Shown one piece after another: positions 33,131 through 45,582 of a stretch of 64,000 bases of DNA. The DNA comes from Mantamonas sphyraenae (lineage: Eukaryota > CRuMs > Mantamonadidae). A program made the translations under genes and the position numbers. Location of the stretch: assembly GCA_026936335.1 (NCBI GenBank), contig JAPMXV010000024.1:1-64000 (forward strand), read 5' to 3'. A model generated the notes under the pieces. That model was given only the letters and a program-made list of their open reading frames with translations, searched no databases and was not told the DNA's origin. Numbering within the stretch: position 1 is the first letter of the stretch; every line of letters begins with the position of its first letter.

Positions 33131-36100
33131 ATGAGCAGCAGCACAGCGCCTGCAACGGCCATTGACACGGCAGGACGCTCGCATTCACACCTCACCGCGC
33201 TGAGCAGCGAGCAGAAACGCAAGATCCTGATCTTGTCCTTTGCCCGCCGTGCGCTCACACACATGGAGGACCTCGATGAGTTTTCCAACCTGCAGGAGCT
33301 GTTTCTCGACCACAACGCCATCCGACACATCACCAAGCTGCCCGAGTCTCTCGAGGTGCTCTCCCTGCAATACAACAGGTGAGCCAATAGGCGTCCACGG
33401 ATTTTTCGAGCGCCGCCATCACTCACACACGCGGCCCGGTTCCGCCGCCACCCACATACACAGCCTTTCGGAGCTGGATACCATCGACCAAACAAACTTG
33501 AAGGATTTGCGACTGGATTGGAACCAGATCGAGACTTTGCACGCAAGTAAGTGGGCCAAAGGGGCGAGAAGCGCGCGAAATGAGGCAAACGGCTAACCCC
33601 GGCCACACCTGCACACACACGCAGATGCATTCAAGGTATGCGGTGGCTCCTTGAAGAGCCTCAGCCTGTCACATAACGAGGTGCGCAGTCTGGCAGCCAT
33701 GGCCCATTGCAGTGCCCTGGAGGCGCTGGATGTGTCGTACAACGAGCTGGACGAGATCGAAGCGGTGCCCGGCATGGAATCGCTGGTGGATTTGGATGTG
33801 TCGCACAACTCGGTGCGCATGTTGGGTCCGTCATTGGGCATGTACCCCGTGCTGGTGCAGCTCAACGCAGCCTTCAATGGTCTGCGAGAGATCGTCCTGA
33901 CACAGGAGCAGTACAGCGTGGACACACTGGTACTGAACCACAACGAACTCACCTCGGTGGCAGGCCTGGACATGTTTCCCTCGCTCACTTCGCTGGACCT
34001 GGATTACAACCGAGTGCAGACGTTTGAAGGCTGGCAAGAAGCGCTGCAGAACGTGCGCCGGCTCAGCCTGGCCGAGAACGGCCTGCAGTCGTTTGACACG
34101 GAACTGCAGGAACACGAAGAGGAGGATGCCATGGCCTCTGTGCCCGAACTCTTCTTGCTGGAGGAGATCAACGTGAGCGGCAACCAACTGGAAACCACCG
34201 TGCACTTTGGCGCCTGTGGCAACTTGCGCGCCCTCTACGCTGCCAACAACATCATCTACGACCTTCAAGGCTTGAATTCATGCCTTGCTCTGCTGCACCT
34301 TGACCTGAATGGCAACAGCGTGGCGGGAGACTCGCTTGCCGAGCCCCTGCGCCTTACTCGGTTGCACACCCTGCTCCTGTGCAACAATGCGATCGAGGAC
34401 ATGGATGCTCTTGTGCAGTTTATCCAACCTCTGGAGCATCTGAGACGGTTGGACTTGCGTGGGAATCCCGTGACGTGGTTTTACACAGACGTGGCACCCG
34501 GCTCGGCCAACACGGTGCTGGAGGACGACGACATGTTTGCAGGCATCCAAGAGTACAACGAACGCATTGGCAGGGACCAAGAAGACGATGCCTACGACGC
34601 ACGTATGCGCTACCGGATGTTGATGTTGAACAAACTGGGCCACCACCTGCAGCTGCTGGACCACATCCGTGTCAACGACGAAGAGGTGTTCATGAGCCAG
34701 GACGACACACACACAAGCTACTTTGGCCAGACGGGCAAGGGCCCATGGCCGGCAGCCGGACAGAGCACGGCAGGGATGAGCGACAACGACAACGAAATGG
34801 GTGGTGGTGGACGCTCCACCCCGGAACCCACACACGGTGACAGCGACAGCAGCAGCCACAGCGAGCACGAAGACGGACACTATGGAGGACACAGCAGTCA
34901 CAGAAGCAGCTCAGACGATGACGGTGGGGCATATATGAGCGCAGAGGAAACACAACCGCGTGCGGGTGGCAGTCGGTCCACTACGAGTGGCGGACTGGGA
35001 CTGGCACAAGCAATTCAGGGACGCAACAGCCGCATGGAGAGCGAAGATGGTCCGCCGCCAACGGTGGAGAGCAGCGACGAGTCGTCGGACGACCAAGGAT
35101 CTGGCAGCGGGGCGACAGGTCGCATCAGACGATCGCAACAGCCGCGAGGCATGTCGACGTTGCAACCAGTGGTAGAGGTATCATCGGGCGAAGAAGGGGA
35201 CTCGTCGGCACCGCCGAGCGGTGAGTCCAGCAGTGAAGAGGAGAGCGACGCGGATGCACAGGTGCACACGGGAGCGGGCGCAACCCCCGCAACAGCACAA
35301 ATGGTCCAATCGCCCGGGCCCACCGCAGGGGCAGCGCGATCGTTCTGGAAACACGTCGAGACGGGCGAGTTTGACGAGTCCAACGAAGGCAGGGCGAAGC
35401 GGCTGAGCGTGGAGTTTGAGGAAGGATTTGTGGCCAAGGAGGTGGACGGCCTGGAGCGAAAGCGTGCAGCGTCGCTCGTGGAACCGGAAGTGGAACGCAC
35501 TGGCAAGGTTTTTCAGGTCAAAACGGGTAGGACGGGCAGTGGAGATAGTGCTCCGCCGAGCGTTGTGTCCGACAGCGAGAGCGAAGCCGAGTCGATGCAC
35601 GGGACGACCACAACAACGGCAACTATGGCTTCCAGGGGAACAACTGCGGGCGCTCAAGTTGGTGCCAGCAGGGGACGTGTGCATAGCCAGGGGAGTGCAC
35701 CGCCGAGTGTTGCCTCGGATTCCGAGAGCGAAGCTGAGGCAACCGCCGCTGCTGCAAGCACACGCCGCATGGAGACTGTGAAAGAACAGGACACACGACG
35801 CCAGAGCATGGACTCGATGCCTCCCAGCGTGGCTTCTGAGAGCGAAAGCGAGGTCGAGTCTGTGGGCAGCAAGCACCGCCAGAAAGCAAACCTGTCGATG
35901 ACTACAGCAGCAGGAGCCAGAGCGCGGTTGCACAGTCAGGGCAGTGCGCCGCCAAGCATCGCATCCGAGGATTCCGAGGGCGAGGTTGAGACAACCGCCG
36001 CTGCAGCAAGCACACGTCGCATGGAGACTGTGAGAGAACAGGACACACGACGCCAGAGCATGGACTCAATGCCTCCCAGCGTGGCTTCTGAGAGCGAAAG

Positions 36101-39100
36101 CGAAGTGGGATCTGTGGGAAGCAAGGCACAGCGTAGCCGCTTGCACAGCCAGGGCAGCGCGCCGCCAAGCATCGCATCCGAGGACTCCGAGGGCGAGGGT
36201 GAGGCAACCGCCGCTGCAGCAAGCACACGCCGCATGGAGACGGTGAGAGAACAGGACACACGACGCCAGAGCATGGACTCGATGCCTCCCAGCGTGGCTT
36301 CTGAGAGCGAAAGCGAGGTCGAGTCTGTGGGCAGCAAGCACCGCCAGAAAGCAAACCTGTCGATGACTACAGCAGCAGGAGCCAGAGCGCGCTTGCACAG
36401 TCAGGGCAGTGCGCCGCCAAGCATCGCATCCGAGGATTCCGAGAGCGAGGTTGAGACAACCGCCGCTGGCGCCGCCAAGCATCGCATCCGAGGATTCCGA
36501 GAGCGAGGTTGAGACAACCGCCGCTGCAGCAAGCACGCGTCGCATGGAGACTGTGAAAGAACAGGACACACGACGCCAAAGCATGGACTCGATGCCTCCC
36601 AGCGTGGCTTCTGAGAGCGAAAGCGACGTGGGATCTGTGGGAAGCAAGGCACAGCGTAGCCGCTTGCACAGCCAGGGCAGCGCACCGCCGAGTGTCGCAT
36701 CGGAAGATTCGGAAAGCGAAGTGGATGCAAGTGCCAAAGCAGCCACAGCTCGCATGGAGACGGTGAAAGAAGAGGACACACGTCGTCAAAGCATGGACTC
36801 GATGCCTCCTAGCGTCGCCTCTGAGAGTGAAAGCGACGTGGGATCAGTTGGCAACAACAAGACACGCAACGGTGCAGGACAGCGCAGCCGCTTGCAAAGC
36901 CAGGGCAGCGCGCCTCCGAGTGTCGCGTCGGACTCGGACAGCGACAAGGAGGAGTCACAGGAACGCAACCAGCACACCGATTCGGTCAAGGAGCAAGACG
37001 CACGCAGGTTCAGCATGGACTCAAAGCCACCGAGTGTACCGTCAGACAGCGAAAGCGACGCCACAGGGCCTCGCAGCAGCGGTGGGGATTGGATGGATGC
37101 CAAGCCGCCGTCGCTGTCAGACAGCACAAAGTCCACGTCGACGTCGGGCTCGTCGGCAACCGGCATGCGCAAGAAGATGGCATTACGTGCAGGAGGTGAT
37201 TGGATGGATGCGGACATGACCCAGGCAACCGATTCGTCGACAGATTCGTCGGCGGTGGCACAGCAATCACCCGGGCCGACAGCGGGCGCAGCACGCTCCT
37301 TTTGGAAACACCGGGAGGCCGGTGAGTATGACGACGAGCCAAAAGAACGCCAACGCCTTTCGATGGAGCTTGAAGAGGGCTATGTGGCACACGAGGTGGA
37401 CGGTCTGGAACGCAAGCGTGCCGAATCGATGCAAGGTCCACAGATCCAACGCACAGGCAAAACATTCCAGGTGGCACCGCAGCAGGGGGGCTTGGAGCGG
37501 GATGAAGGCGCCACGGGAGACAAAGGCATGCACACACCGCAACGGTCGGCAGGGCAAGCCCTTGTGGATCCTTTTGCCAAGTACACCCACACTGCGTTTG
37601 ACAACATCGACGACGTGACGACGCAGAACGACTTTACAACCGACCAGACGGGCATGCGTCGCAATGGACCACGCACGGGGACCTCAACAACTGCGGACGA
37701 CCTGTTTGCAGACCCGCAAGAGGTATTGGGTGTCCAGTCGACGAAACTGTCGGCTGCTGTCGACTCGATGCTCAGCAACGCTTCTGCGGACAGAACCATG
37801 TCTTCGAGTGAGCTGACGCCGAAGCAGCAGCAGCAGCAGCAACAGAAGCAACAGCGTGGCACACGCGTGCTGGATCCCACGGCATCAGATCTGCTGGTAG
37901 CTCGACCCAAAGAGTATGCGCCCCAGAGAATGGTGCGTGGTGATCAACAGGAGGATGAGGGACCCAAGAAGCGGTCGCGTGGGATGCAAACATCGCCAGT
38001 GAGCCTGGGCAAGCTGGAAGAAGTGGGCATCCTCAGCGAAGAGGCGCAGGCACACTTGCACGCACTGATGGAGCGGGAAAACAGAAGGTTGGCACGCAAG
38101 GCCATGGCGACGGGAGGCAGCCCCAGCAGCGAGTTTAGCAGCGGCAGCGATCCGTCGCTGCCAGGGCAGACCACCAAGTACATCGGACCGCAGAAGAAGA
38201 AGGAGGGCACAGAGGACAGGAGAAAGCAGCAGCAACAGCGACAACAGACACTGTCTCCCACCAGCACGGAAAGAGAGATGCAACGTGAGCTGCAGCGCAT
38301 GCGAGAGATGAGCGCACAGGCTGCACGTGAGCTCAAGGCTGCCCAGCATCTGGCCGCTTCAGCAGCCGCCAATGCCGCTCAACAGCAGCAGTCCTCGAGT
38401 GTGGCAAACGCAGAGAATGTGAATGTGACGCAGCAACAAGGGCAGCAGACGCTGAGTTTGGGACAGCCTTTCCCGCACAAGTGGAACGACAACGAACGCA
38501 TCAGCGACGTGGTCAAGGCAGCAACGTGGAGCAACTTTTCAGGGGTGCACAGTGACAAGCGAACAATCAACGCATACTACGTGGTGCCGCCCACGGTGGT
38601 GAACATGATCCAAACGCAGGAGATGGTATTGGAGTCGGTGGCACACAAGAAGCTCACACGACAATTCCTGGAGCTGTCCCTGCTGACGGGCAACCGTCTT
38701 TCTGACGGCATTGTGCCCACCGAGCGGGAGCTGACGCGCGTGGATCAGCAGCTGCTTGAGCAGCACGCCTCGGCGTTGGGTGGCGAAGCCTTTTGGCTGC
38801 CCATGGACAAGCAGAGCATCCAGGAACGGGTCAAGGCTGACCGCAAAGCACGCGCGGAGGGTCGTCGCGGAGCAGGCGACTACGAACCTGCCCCGTTGAC
38901 CAACATGTTTGGTCTGGAGCCCAACGCACGGGTGCAGGCGCTGTACAAGCGCAGCAGCCAGCGCAGCGCGTCGATCCGAAGGAAACACCGGGAGCAGAGC
39001 GAAGCACACATGGACGCACAGCGCAGGCGCATGCAGCGGCTGCTGGATGTGGCGGAGGAGCGAGAGAAGAGGCAGCGCGCAGCACGACGCAAGCGAGCGA

Positions 39101-41577
39101 CGCTCGAGGAGCTGGAAATGCGCAAGGCACAGAAAGAGGCGGCTGTGCATGCGTTGGGTCACATGAACGCGGAGCGGCTGCTGGCGGAGCGTACACGCAG
39201 CAAAAAGGGCATGAGCAAGAAGGAGAAGAAACTGATGCGGCAGCAGCGGCGAGCGGCGAAGAAGCGTGCCGCCCTTGAGATGGAGATGCAAGCACGCGCG
39301 GTGCGGTCGCAGGTGTTGCATGCATCGCCTGTCAAGCAAGCAGAAACGGGTGTGTCAGGTCGTCGTCGAGTGAGCAGCAAGGCACACCGCGGCGGCGGAG
39401 GAGGAGGCGGTGTGAGCCGCAAGCACCACCAAGAACAGCAACCGCACACACACAAATCACACAAACAGAGCAAACAGGACACGTCCCACTTTAAACCCAC
39501 GCAGCCGGTGTCGCTGTCGCAACGGCTCAAGGAGCTGACCTCGATGCTGGAGGATGAGGGAGGCGAGCGAGGTGCAATGTCCTCGTCCTCGTCCTCGTCA
39601 TCGCGTGCCAAGCAGAGGAAGCTGGAGACGGAAAAGAGACGCAAGGCAAAGGATGACGCATCCAGGGACCGTGGCCGCGGTGAAGAGAGCGATGTGCGCA
39701 CGAGAGGAGGCGACGTACACAAGGGTGACCCCAGCAACCACCGCACCCGCGGCGTGTTGGACAGTACCCTCAACTCCAAGGGACGGAAACGATTGGAAGA
39801 GCTGCGTGCTGCGCTTGGGGACAACCGTACAACACGCAAGGCAATGGAAGAGTCCGACGACAATGACGACGACGACGACGACGATGTTGATGAGAACGAG
39901 AGCGCAGCCAGCGCCAAATCGGAGCAGCAAAAGGTGGTCCATCGCAGCGAATCGCACGATCTGGATTTGTACCAGACACGCAGCCATGGGTTGATGCACA
40001 CCAAGTCGCCACGCGGCCGAGCACGTTCGAGCTCGGAAAACGACGCTGGGTTGCATTCGATCCTGAAAAACTCGCGGCTGCACGCAATCCGCTCCAACGG
40101 GGGCCGGCGAGGCAGCAACGAGAGCGACCCTGGGGCCGAGCGACCACGCGTGTCGTTTACGGATCACGATTTTACGCGCATCATTCGCTACTCACGCCAG
40201 GAAGCCGAGGAGAAGCGTGCAGCCGCAGAGGCCAGCGAACACCTGCCCAGCCCCCGAGGAGGGTTGCACTCTGTACGCGTGCGCAGCAACAAGCGATACA
40301 CGGAGGAAGCATTTCCGGGGGGCGCCGCGTATGACAGTCCTCCCCGCAGCGTGGGCTCCGACTCAAGCCACGGCAGCAGCCACGGCAGCGTGGTTTCCAA
40401 GGGCAAAGGAGGACGCACGGAGCTTCAGTCGCTGTTTGGATCCATCATGGAAGAGGAGGAGCCCGAAGGGGGCTCGTCATCGTCTGCTGTGCCGAAGCTC
40501 AGTCTCGATGCGATCCGCGCCCACAGTGCCAAGGTGGAGGCCGAGGCTGAGGCCCAACGACGCATGGAAATGCTGGAAGAGACGATGCAGATGGTGGTCA
40601 AGTGTGCCCAAATCGAACCGACCCAACCGGTGGTGTCCACCAAGCAGGGGGCCCTCATCAAGAACCTGGACTTGGACGATCCGGAGCGACAGGCGGTGTG
40701 CAAGATTGTGGACCACCAGAACGCGTGGCAACAGCAACAGCCACAGCAGAGCCAGACGCGACAGATGCATACGTACACAGTCAATCTTGTGTGCCGTGCG
40801 TACCGCGAAAGCGACGTACACCGTCTGCAGGACGAGATCGAGGCGGACGACGAAGCCGGCCCGCTGCGCATGCTCGTGCACGCCAGTCAGGACCCTGGCG
40901 TGTTGACGCAACTCATGTACCATGGCTTTGACTACTACACCCAACAGGAGGAGGCACTGGCAGATGGAGGGCTTCCCGTCAACCAGATGCTGTTTGGCAC
41001 GGATGTGTCGTACCTGGACGCCTTTGTCGACGCCAAGGCCGGCACTGTGACAGGCAAGCAACGCATGGTGCTGTCTCTGGTGCACTTGGGCAAGTGGACT
41101 GCAACCCTGCAGCCTCGTGCTCGCGTCCTTGAGCGCTACGCTTGGTTTGCAGCAAGGCCGCAAGCACTCAAGCGCCTGTTGTCCCGTGGTGTGGAGCTCC
41201 CGGCCAGTGTGAGCGAAGGCGTCGAAGGAGAGGATGAGGATGATCAGCAGCAGCAGGTGACCGAGGCTCAGTTTAGCGAACAGGTGGAGATTGATCTGCT
41301 TGTGCGCAGCTTGTACCGTGGAGACATCCAGGCGGTTGCCTTCACCAAGGACGAAGCACTGGTGAATGCACCTCCACAAGACGAGTCGGAATCGTCGTCG
41401 TCGTCGACGATGGCCAAGGTGCGTGGTACAGATGTCGGGTACACTGGTGAGGATCGCGAATCGCCCCTGACGACAAGCACCATGCGCACCCACGAGTACG
41501 ATCCGAGTCTGGTGTTCTTTGTGCCCGACTCTACGCGTGTGGTTGCATCGTATCTGGTTGAATTGCTTGTGGTGTGA
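33131..41577 (+). CDS. Very large LRR protein with disordered repeats; frame broken by a 58-bp duplication
   Basis: Spliced as join(33131..33378, 33464..33546, 33625..41577). About 11 leucine-rich repeats fill the first 400 residues (LSLSHNEVRSLAAM, LDVSYNELDEIEAVPGMESL). Then come disordered Ser/Asp/Glu sequence, a 65-residue repeat array (35690-36960), Gln-rich and basic coiled segments, and a globular-looking C-terminus (40740-41577: YTVNLVCRAYRESDV, DPGVLTQLMYHGFDYY). At 36411-36526 an exact 58-bp unit occurs twice in a row, shifting the frame; as written, translation stops at 36512. Without one copy the protein is 2741 aa. It may be a cytoskeletal or ciliary LRR protein; function unknown. 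Confidence 0.75.
35690..36960 (+). repeat. In-frame ~65-residue tandem repeats within the LRR gene
   Basis: Units of roughly 195 bp encode GSAPPSIASEDSE, STRRMETVREQDTRRQSMDS, and MPPSVASESESEVESVGSK in that order, repeated about five to six times with decreasing identity toward the ends. The high DNA identity of the inner copies suggests recent unequal exchange. SDSE-type motifs are typical CK2 targets. Confidence 0.8.
36411..36526 (+). repeat. Exact 58-bp tandem duplication (frameshifting)
   Basis: The 58 bp at 36411-36468 (starting GCGCCGCCAAGCATCGCATC) recur without change at 36469-36526. 58 is not a multiple of 3, so the second copy shifts the frame. Removing either copy makes the LRR gene open from 33625 to 41577. 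Confidence 0.95.
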
Positions 41578-41615
41578 AGAGGTGGGAAGGAAACGAACGA
41601 TTGATCATTCATCCT

Positions 41616-42539
41616 TTACTCGTCGTCACGACGCCAACAACAATCTTGTGATTGCTGTCGAATGTGCCATTGCTTCGCATTTCGATGGCCAGTGCTGTAC
41701 AGGTTGTTCATCTGGTCGACGTTTGGGGGAAAGGCAGAGAAGAGCAGGGTGGACATGTTCTGTGCGTTGAGGGCAATGCCACGCACACGCAACCAGTTGC
41801 TGGGGCTCCACGCGTGCTTGCGGTTGCGTGTGTTGAACTCTTCGTCTTGGTATGGGTCCGGATCATGCAGGGGACAGATGTCAAACTTGCCCGAGAAAGG
41901 ACTGACCAGCACGGTGGACGCGTCGAGCGCCGGAAAGTTGTCCGTGAACCCGCCATCCACGTAATGAGTGTGGCCACGAAAGGGCCACCTGCCATTTCCT
42001 GTATATCCCGGGATAAACGCAGACGTGACCACGGCGTCAATGAGATCCGACTTGCTGTAAAACTCGCTCACGCGCTCGTTGCGAGGACGGACGATCCCGG
42101 TGCTGGTGGACACCGGGTTGGGCACAGCAGGCATCTGCAGACTGGTCAGTGCCACATGTAGACGCCCATTGGCACGTACGTGCGCATCGTCAGGCAGCAA
42201 ACTCTTCAGCGCTTCGGCCAGCACCGCGCTTAGTTGGAACTCCACGAAACTTCGGCGAATCGACGGAAGTTTGCTCATCCACTGGTCCTGTGGGACTCCT
42301 TCCAACTGTCGATTGCGACTCTCGTGTAGCTGCTCAGCCATGTGCAGGAAGAGCCCCTTGGCTCGCCCCAGGTCCGAGTTGGAGGACATCAGCGTCGCCA
42401 CAATCGCCCCGATGCTTGCTCCCAGGAACTGCGCACCATCCAACTCCTCGGTGCTGAAGGTGTCCCTGAGAAACTGCGCCACACCCAAGTGGTACATGCC
42501 AGCAAAGCCTCCACCGCAGAACGACACACTCGGCGGCAT
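41616..42539 (-). CDS. Patatin-like phospholipase
   Basis: 307 aa from the Met at 42539 (MPPSVSFCGGGFAGMYHLGV), which puts the oxyanion loop right after the start as in PNPLA4-type enzymes; an in-frame Met at 42629 would add 30 residues. The nucleophile elbow is GASIG and the catalytic Asp sits in YVDGGFTDN, so the Ser-Asp dyad is complete. It probably hydrolyses acyl glycerides, phospholipids or retinyl esters. No signal peptide. The upstream GGC|GTGAGT could be a splice donor, so an extra 5' exon is possible. Convergent with the LRR gene (38 bp between stops). Confidence 0.88.
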   Translation of the reverse strand: MPPSVSFCGGGFAGMYHLGVAQFLRDTFSTEELDGAQFLGASIGAIVATLMSSNSDLGRAKGLFLHMAEQLHESRNRQLEGVPQDQWMSKLPSIRRSFVEFQLSAVLAEALKSLLPDDAHVRANGRLHVALTSLQMPAVPNPVSTSTGIVRPRNERVSEFYSKSDLIDAVVTSAFIPGYTGNGRWPFRGHTHYVDGGFTDNFPALDASTVLVSPFSGKFDICPLHDPDPYQDEEFNTRNRKHAWSPSNWLRVRGIALNAQNMSTLLFSAFPPNVDQMNNLYSTGHRNAKQWHIRQQSQDCCWRRDDE

Positions 42540-42818
42540 GGCAACTCTTGCCAGCTTTCCGGGTCGGGACATGCAGAGAGTTGGGTTGGGCAAACTCACG
42601 CCAAGCCAGGAGCGTGTGGGGGAAGACATCTGACAAGGATGGCACGTGAGGCAGGAGTGTGTGCGAAGTGGAGGAGGATGTGGAGGAGGAGGTTGAAACG
42701 CACAGGGAAAAGGACAATGGACAATGAACAACAATTGCCATCCATTCAATGTGATTCTGCCCATGTGTTCTCCCCACAAGGTCACACAAGGCCATGAGCA
42801 GAGTCGTGTTTTCAACGA

Positions 42819-45211
42819 TCACGAGCTGTTTCCAGCTCCGCTCTTCTCTTCCATGGCTTCCAGGATGGGGGCTTTCCTTGCGTCGTAGGCCTTGACAATC
42901 TCCTGGGTAACCTTGTTGAGCTCCTTCTGCATCTGACGATCCATGAGGGCCAGGAAGCGCTCGAGTTCGGACACCGAGAAAGCCGAGTAGTTCTTGTCCT
43001 TGTGCTTGGCTGCCTTCTTCTCTGCCTCCAGGTTGATCAAGTCCATGAATGCAGGACGGTACTCCCCATCCTTCTGTGCCTTGTCTGTCGCATTGCGCTT
43101 CGACGTCGACTCTGTGGTGAGCGGGTGCATCGCAGCATCTGTGTCAGCAAATCAACAAGTCCATCCCCCCCCCTCTCCTCATTCCCCCTTCCGCCCCCAA
43201 TTCCCCAATTGCTGTCCCCTTCTTCACACCCGATCACGTACGCTGAACCATGGTGCCACTCTCATAGTCGTCGTCGTCCTCGTCGTCCTCGTCATCCTTG
43301 GTGACCACCATGGTACCTGACATGACCATGGTACCCGAGTCATACTCGTCGTCTTCTTCATCCGAGTCGTCTCCACCGCCTCCTCCGCCACCCTTGGTGA
43401 CCACCATGGTGCCCGAGTTCATGACCATGGTGCCCGAATCAAACTCGTCCTCGTCCTCCGACGAGTCATCGTCACCTGCCTGGAACACCGTCGTGCCAAA
43501 ATTGTTCTTGGCCGTCAGATACGAGTCTCCTTCGTCGCCTTCGTCGCCCTCCTCGTCGTCCTGGTTCTCACGCGCCTCCAGGTAGTCCAACACCAGCTCG
43601 CTCAAGATGCCCGGTCCCTTGGCATTCACGATGAACGGGTGCTTCAACATCTCCGACGCCGTCGGACGCTCGTTCATGTCCTTTGTCAGACACTTGGCGA
43701 TAAAGTCGTTGAACTCGTCGCTCCAGTTGTCTGGCTTGCTCAACGTCGGCGGATCCTGCGTGGGGATCACAAAAATCGCTCGCATCGGATGCAGGTTCGA
43801 GTTGGGTGGCCGTCCCTCTGCCATTTCAATGCACGTGATACCCAACGACCAAATGTCCGCCCGCTGGTCGTACCCACTCTCACGAATCACTTCGGGCGCC
43901 TGCATCAACATTCAACAACAATTTGGGATTTTGGGTTTCGTCCTCGTCAGCAAGCCACATGGTGTGTGCACACAACGCAACAAGGGAACAAAGGAAACGG
44001 GGGGAGGGCAGGCAAGGGGAACGGGGGGGGGGCTAACGAGGGACGGTTCCTTACCATCCAGTACGGTGTGCCAATCACCGTGTTGCGCTTGGCCATCGTC
44101 TGTGTCAGCTGCCCGCTGACGCCAAAGTCCGCTGTGTTTGTGTCCCCGTGTCAGCTTCCACAGAGTCTACATGCTCACGAAACGGGTCTGTGTCCATGGT
44201 TGCGGTGTGGTGCAGTGCATGTGCGTGTTCACGTGCAACTTCTGTGGGTGCTGCGTGTGCAGAGCCGCACTCCAGTGCAGTGGGCCTCTTGGAAAATGGA
44301 AATCGGCGCGTGGAAAACCCACCGAGTTTGCAGACGCCATTGGAGTTGACTAGAACGTTGCCGGCTTTGATGTCACGATGGATTTTGTTCTGGTCATGGA
44401 TGTACTTGAGGCCTGAGGTGGGGTGGGATGCACATGGGACGTGTGTGAGCGACAGGGCGTCTCTGACCAAAAAGGGCGGCCCCCTTCTGTGTTGTGTGTT
44501 TGGCTCAGCTCCTTACCCTCCAACGTCATTTTCATGATCGACCCAATCTGGATCTCTGCCAACGTGATCTCGCATGTGGACATCATGTCCTGCACCGAGC
44601 CTCCGCCACACAGTTCCATGGCAATCTGTGGGGCGTGTGTGTCCCTCTCTGCGTCAGTGGTGCCCGCCGGAAGAAAGAGCCCTCGGGCGCGCCTCCCATT
44701 CCACCTCGTCGCCTTCCAGCCCCCGCCAACGCCCGTCTGAAGCCTCCCTCTCGCCCATTCCTTTTCCCATGTGTCTACACGCCACTGCTGCATGCCACGG
44801 CGTATGACGACATGCCTGTGTCTGCGCATGGGTGCGCTGACGGACGGAAAACGGCAAGGCGAGGCAGCCGTCCGCGAACTAAAAAGTTCGTCCTTGCGGC
44901 TCGAGGCAAGGGGGGGGGGGGATGATGGGGGGAAGAGAGTGGGTGTGTGTGTGTGTGATGTAACGTACCCAAAGGTTGTCGCCCTTGAAGTGGCACCCAA
45001 AGTATTTGACAATGTTGTCGTGGGACAGTTGCTTCATGAAGTTGATCTCTTTGATGATGTCCTCAAACTCGTCGATCTCGATGGCCACTTCCTTGATGGC
45101 CACCATCTCGTTTGTCTTTTTCACCACCGCTTTGTACACTGCTCCATACGAGCCCTCGCCGAGCTTGTCCATGATCGTGTACAGCGTCGTGGGATCCTCC
45201 TCAGAAGTCAT
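42819..45211 (-). CDS. STK3/4-like: MST/Hippo-type STE20 kinase with SARAH domain
   Basis: Six exons on the minus strand: 45211..44969, 44625..44517, 44412..44323, 44131..44055, 43899..43242, 43138..42819; 498 aa, like human MST1/2 (about 490). Kinase motifs: [32 protein letters not shown], activation loop [16 protein letters not shown] with the autophosphorylated Thr. The acidic linker has five SGTMV motifs. The C-terminus ([24 protein letters not shown]...) is a helical SARAH dimerisation domain. It would phosphorylate LATS/NDR kinases and MOB1 in the Hippo pathway. Several introns show CTGAC motifs; donors include GTACGT. Head to head with the RasGAP gene. Confidence 0.95.
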
Positions 45212-45582
45212 CTTCGTCACGCGTGTGTGTCTGTGTGTGGGGTCGTTTCCTTTTGGCCCGCAATCGCACCGCACTGCACCCGCACACACTCCACTTTGTG
45301 CCACTCTGTCATTCTCCCCCCACACTCTCTCTCTCACTGCCCATGGATCCCATTCACCATTCAATCAGAACAGTGGGCATGCGGATGGGGGGGGAAAAGG
45401 AGGAATCAAGGGAGAAATTTCAGACAGCCAACATCCACTCTCAACACAAGTGACTCCCCCAATGCACCTCTACACTTGTGATTGAGGTGGACACTTTGGG
45501 ATGTGTGGAACGCGGCATGACTCAGCTGGGTTCGGGTGGCTGCGACGCGCCTCCCAACAATTTTTCCCTTTCCCCACTGCTG
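45212..45582. promoter_or_regulatory. Shared upstream region of the MST kinase and RasGAP genes
   Basis: 371 bp between the two divergent starts. It is rich in C/T runs (CTCTCTCTCT near 45330). An in-frame upstream ATG for the RasGAP gene at 45517 would add 22 residues; no other motif is clear. Confidence 0.45.
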
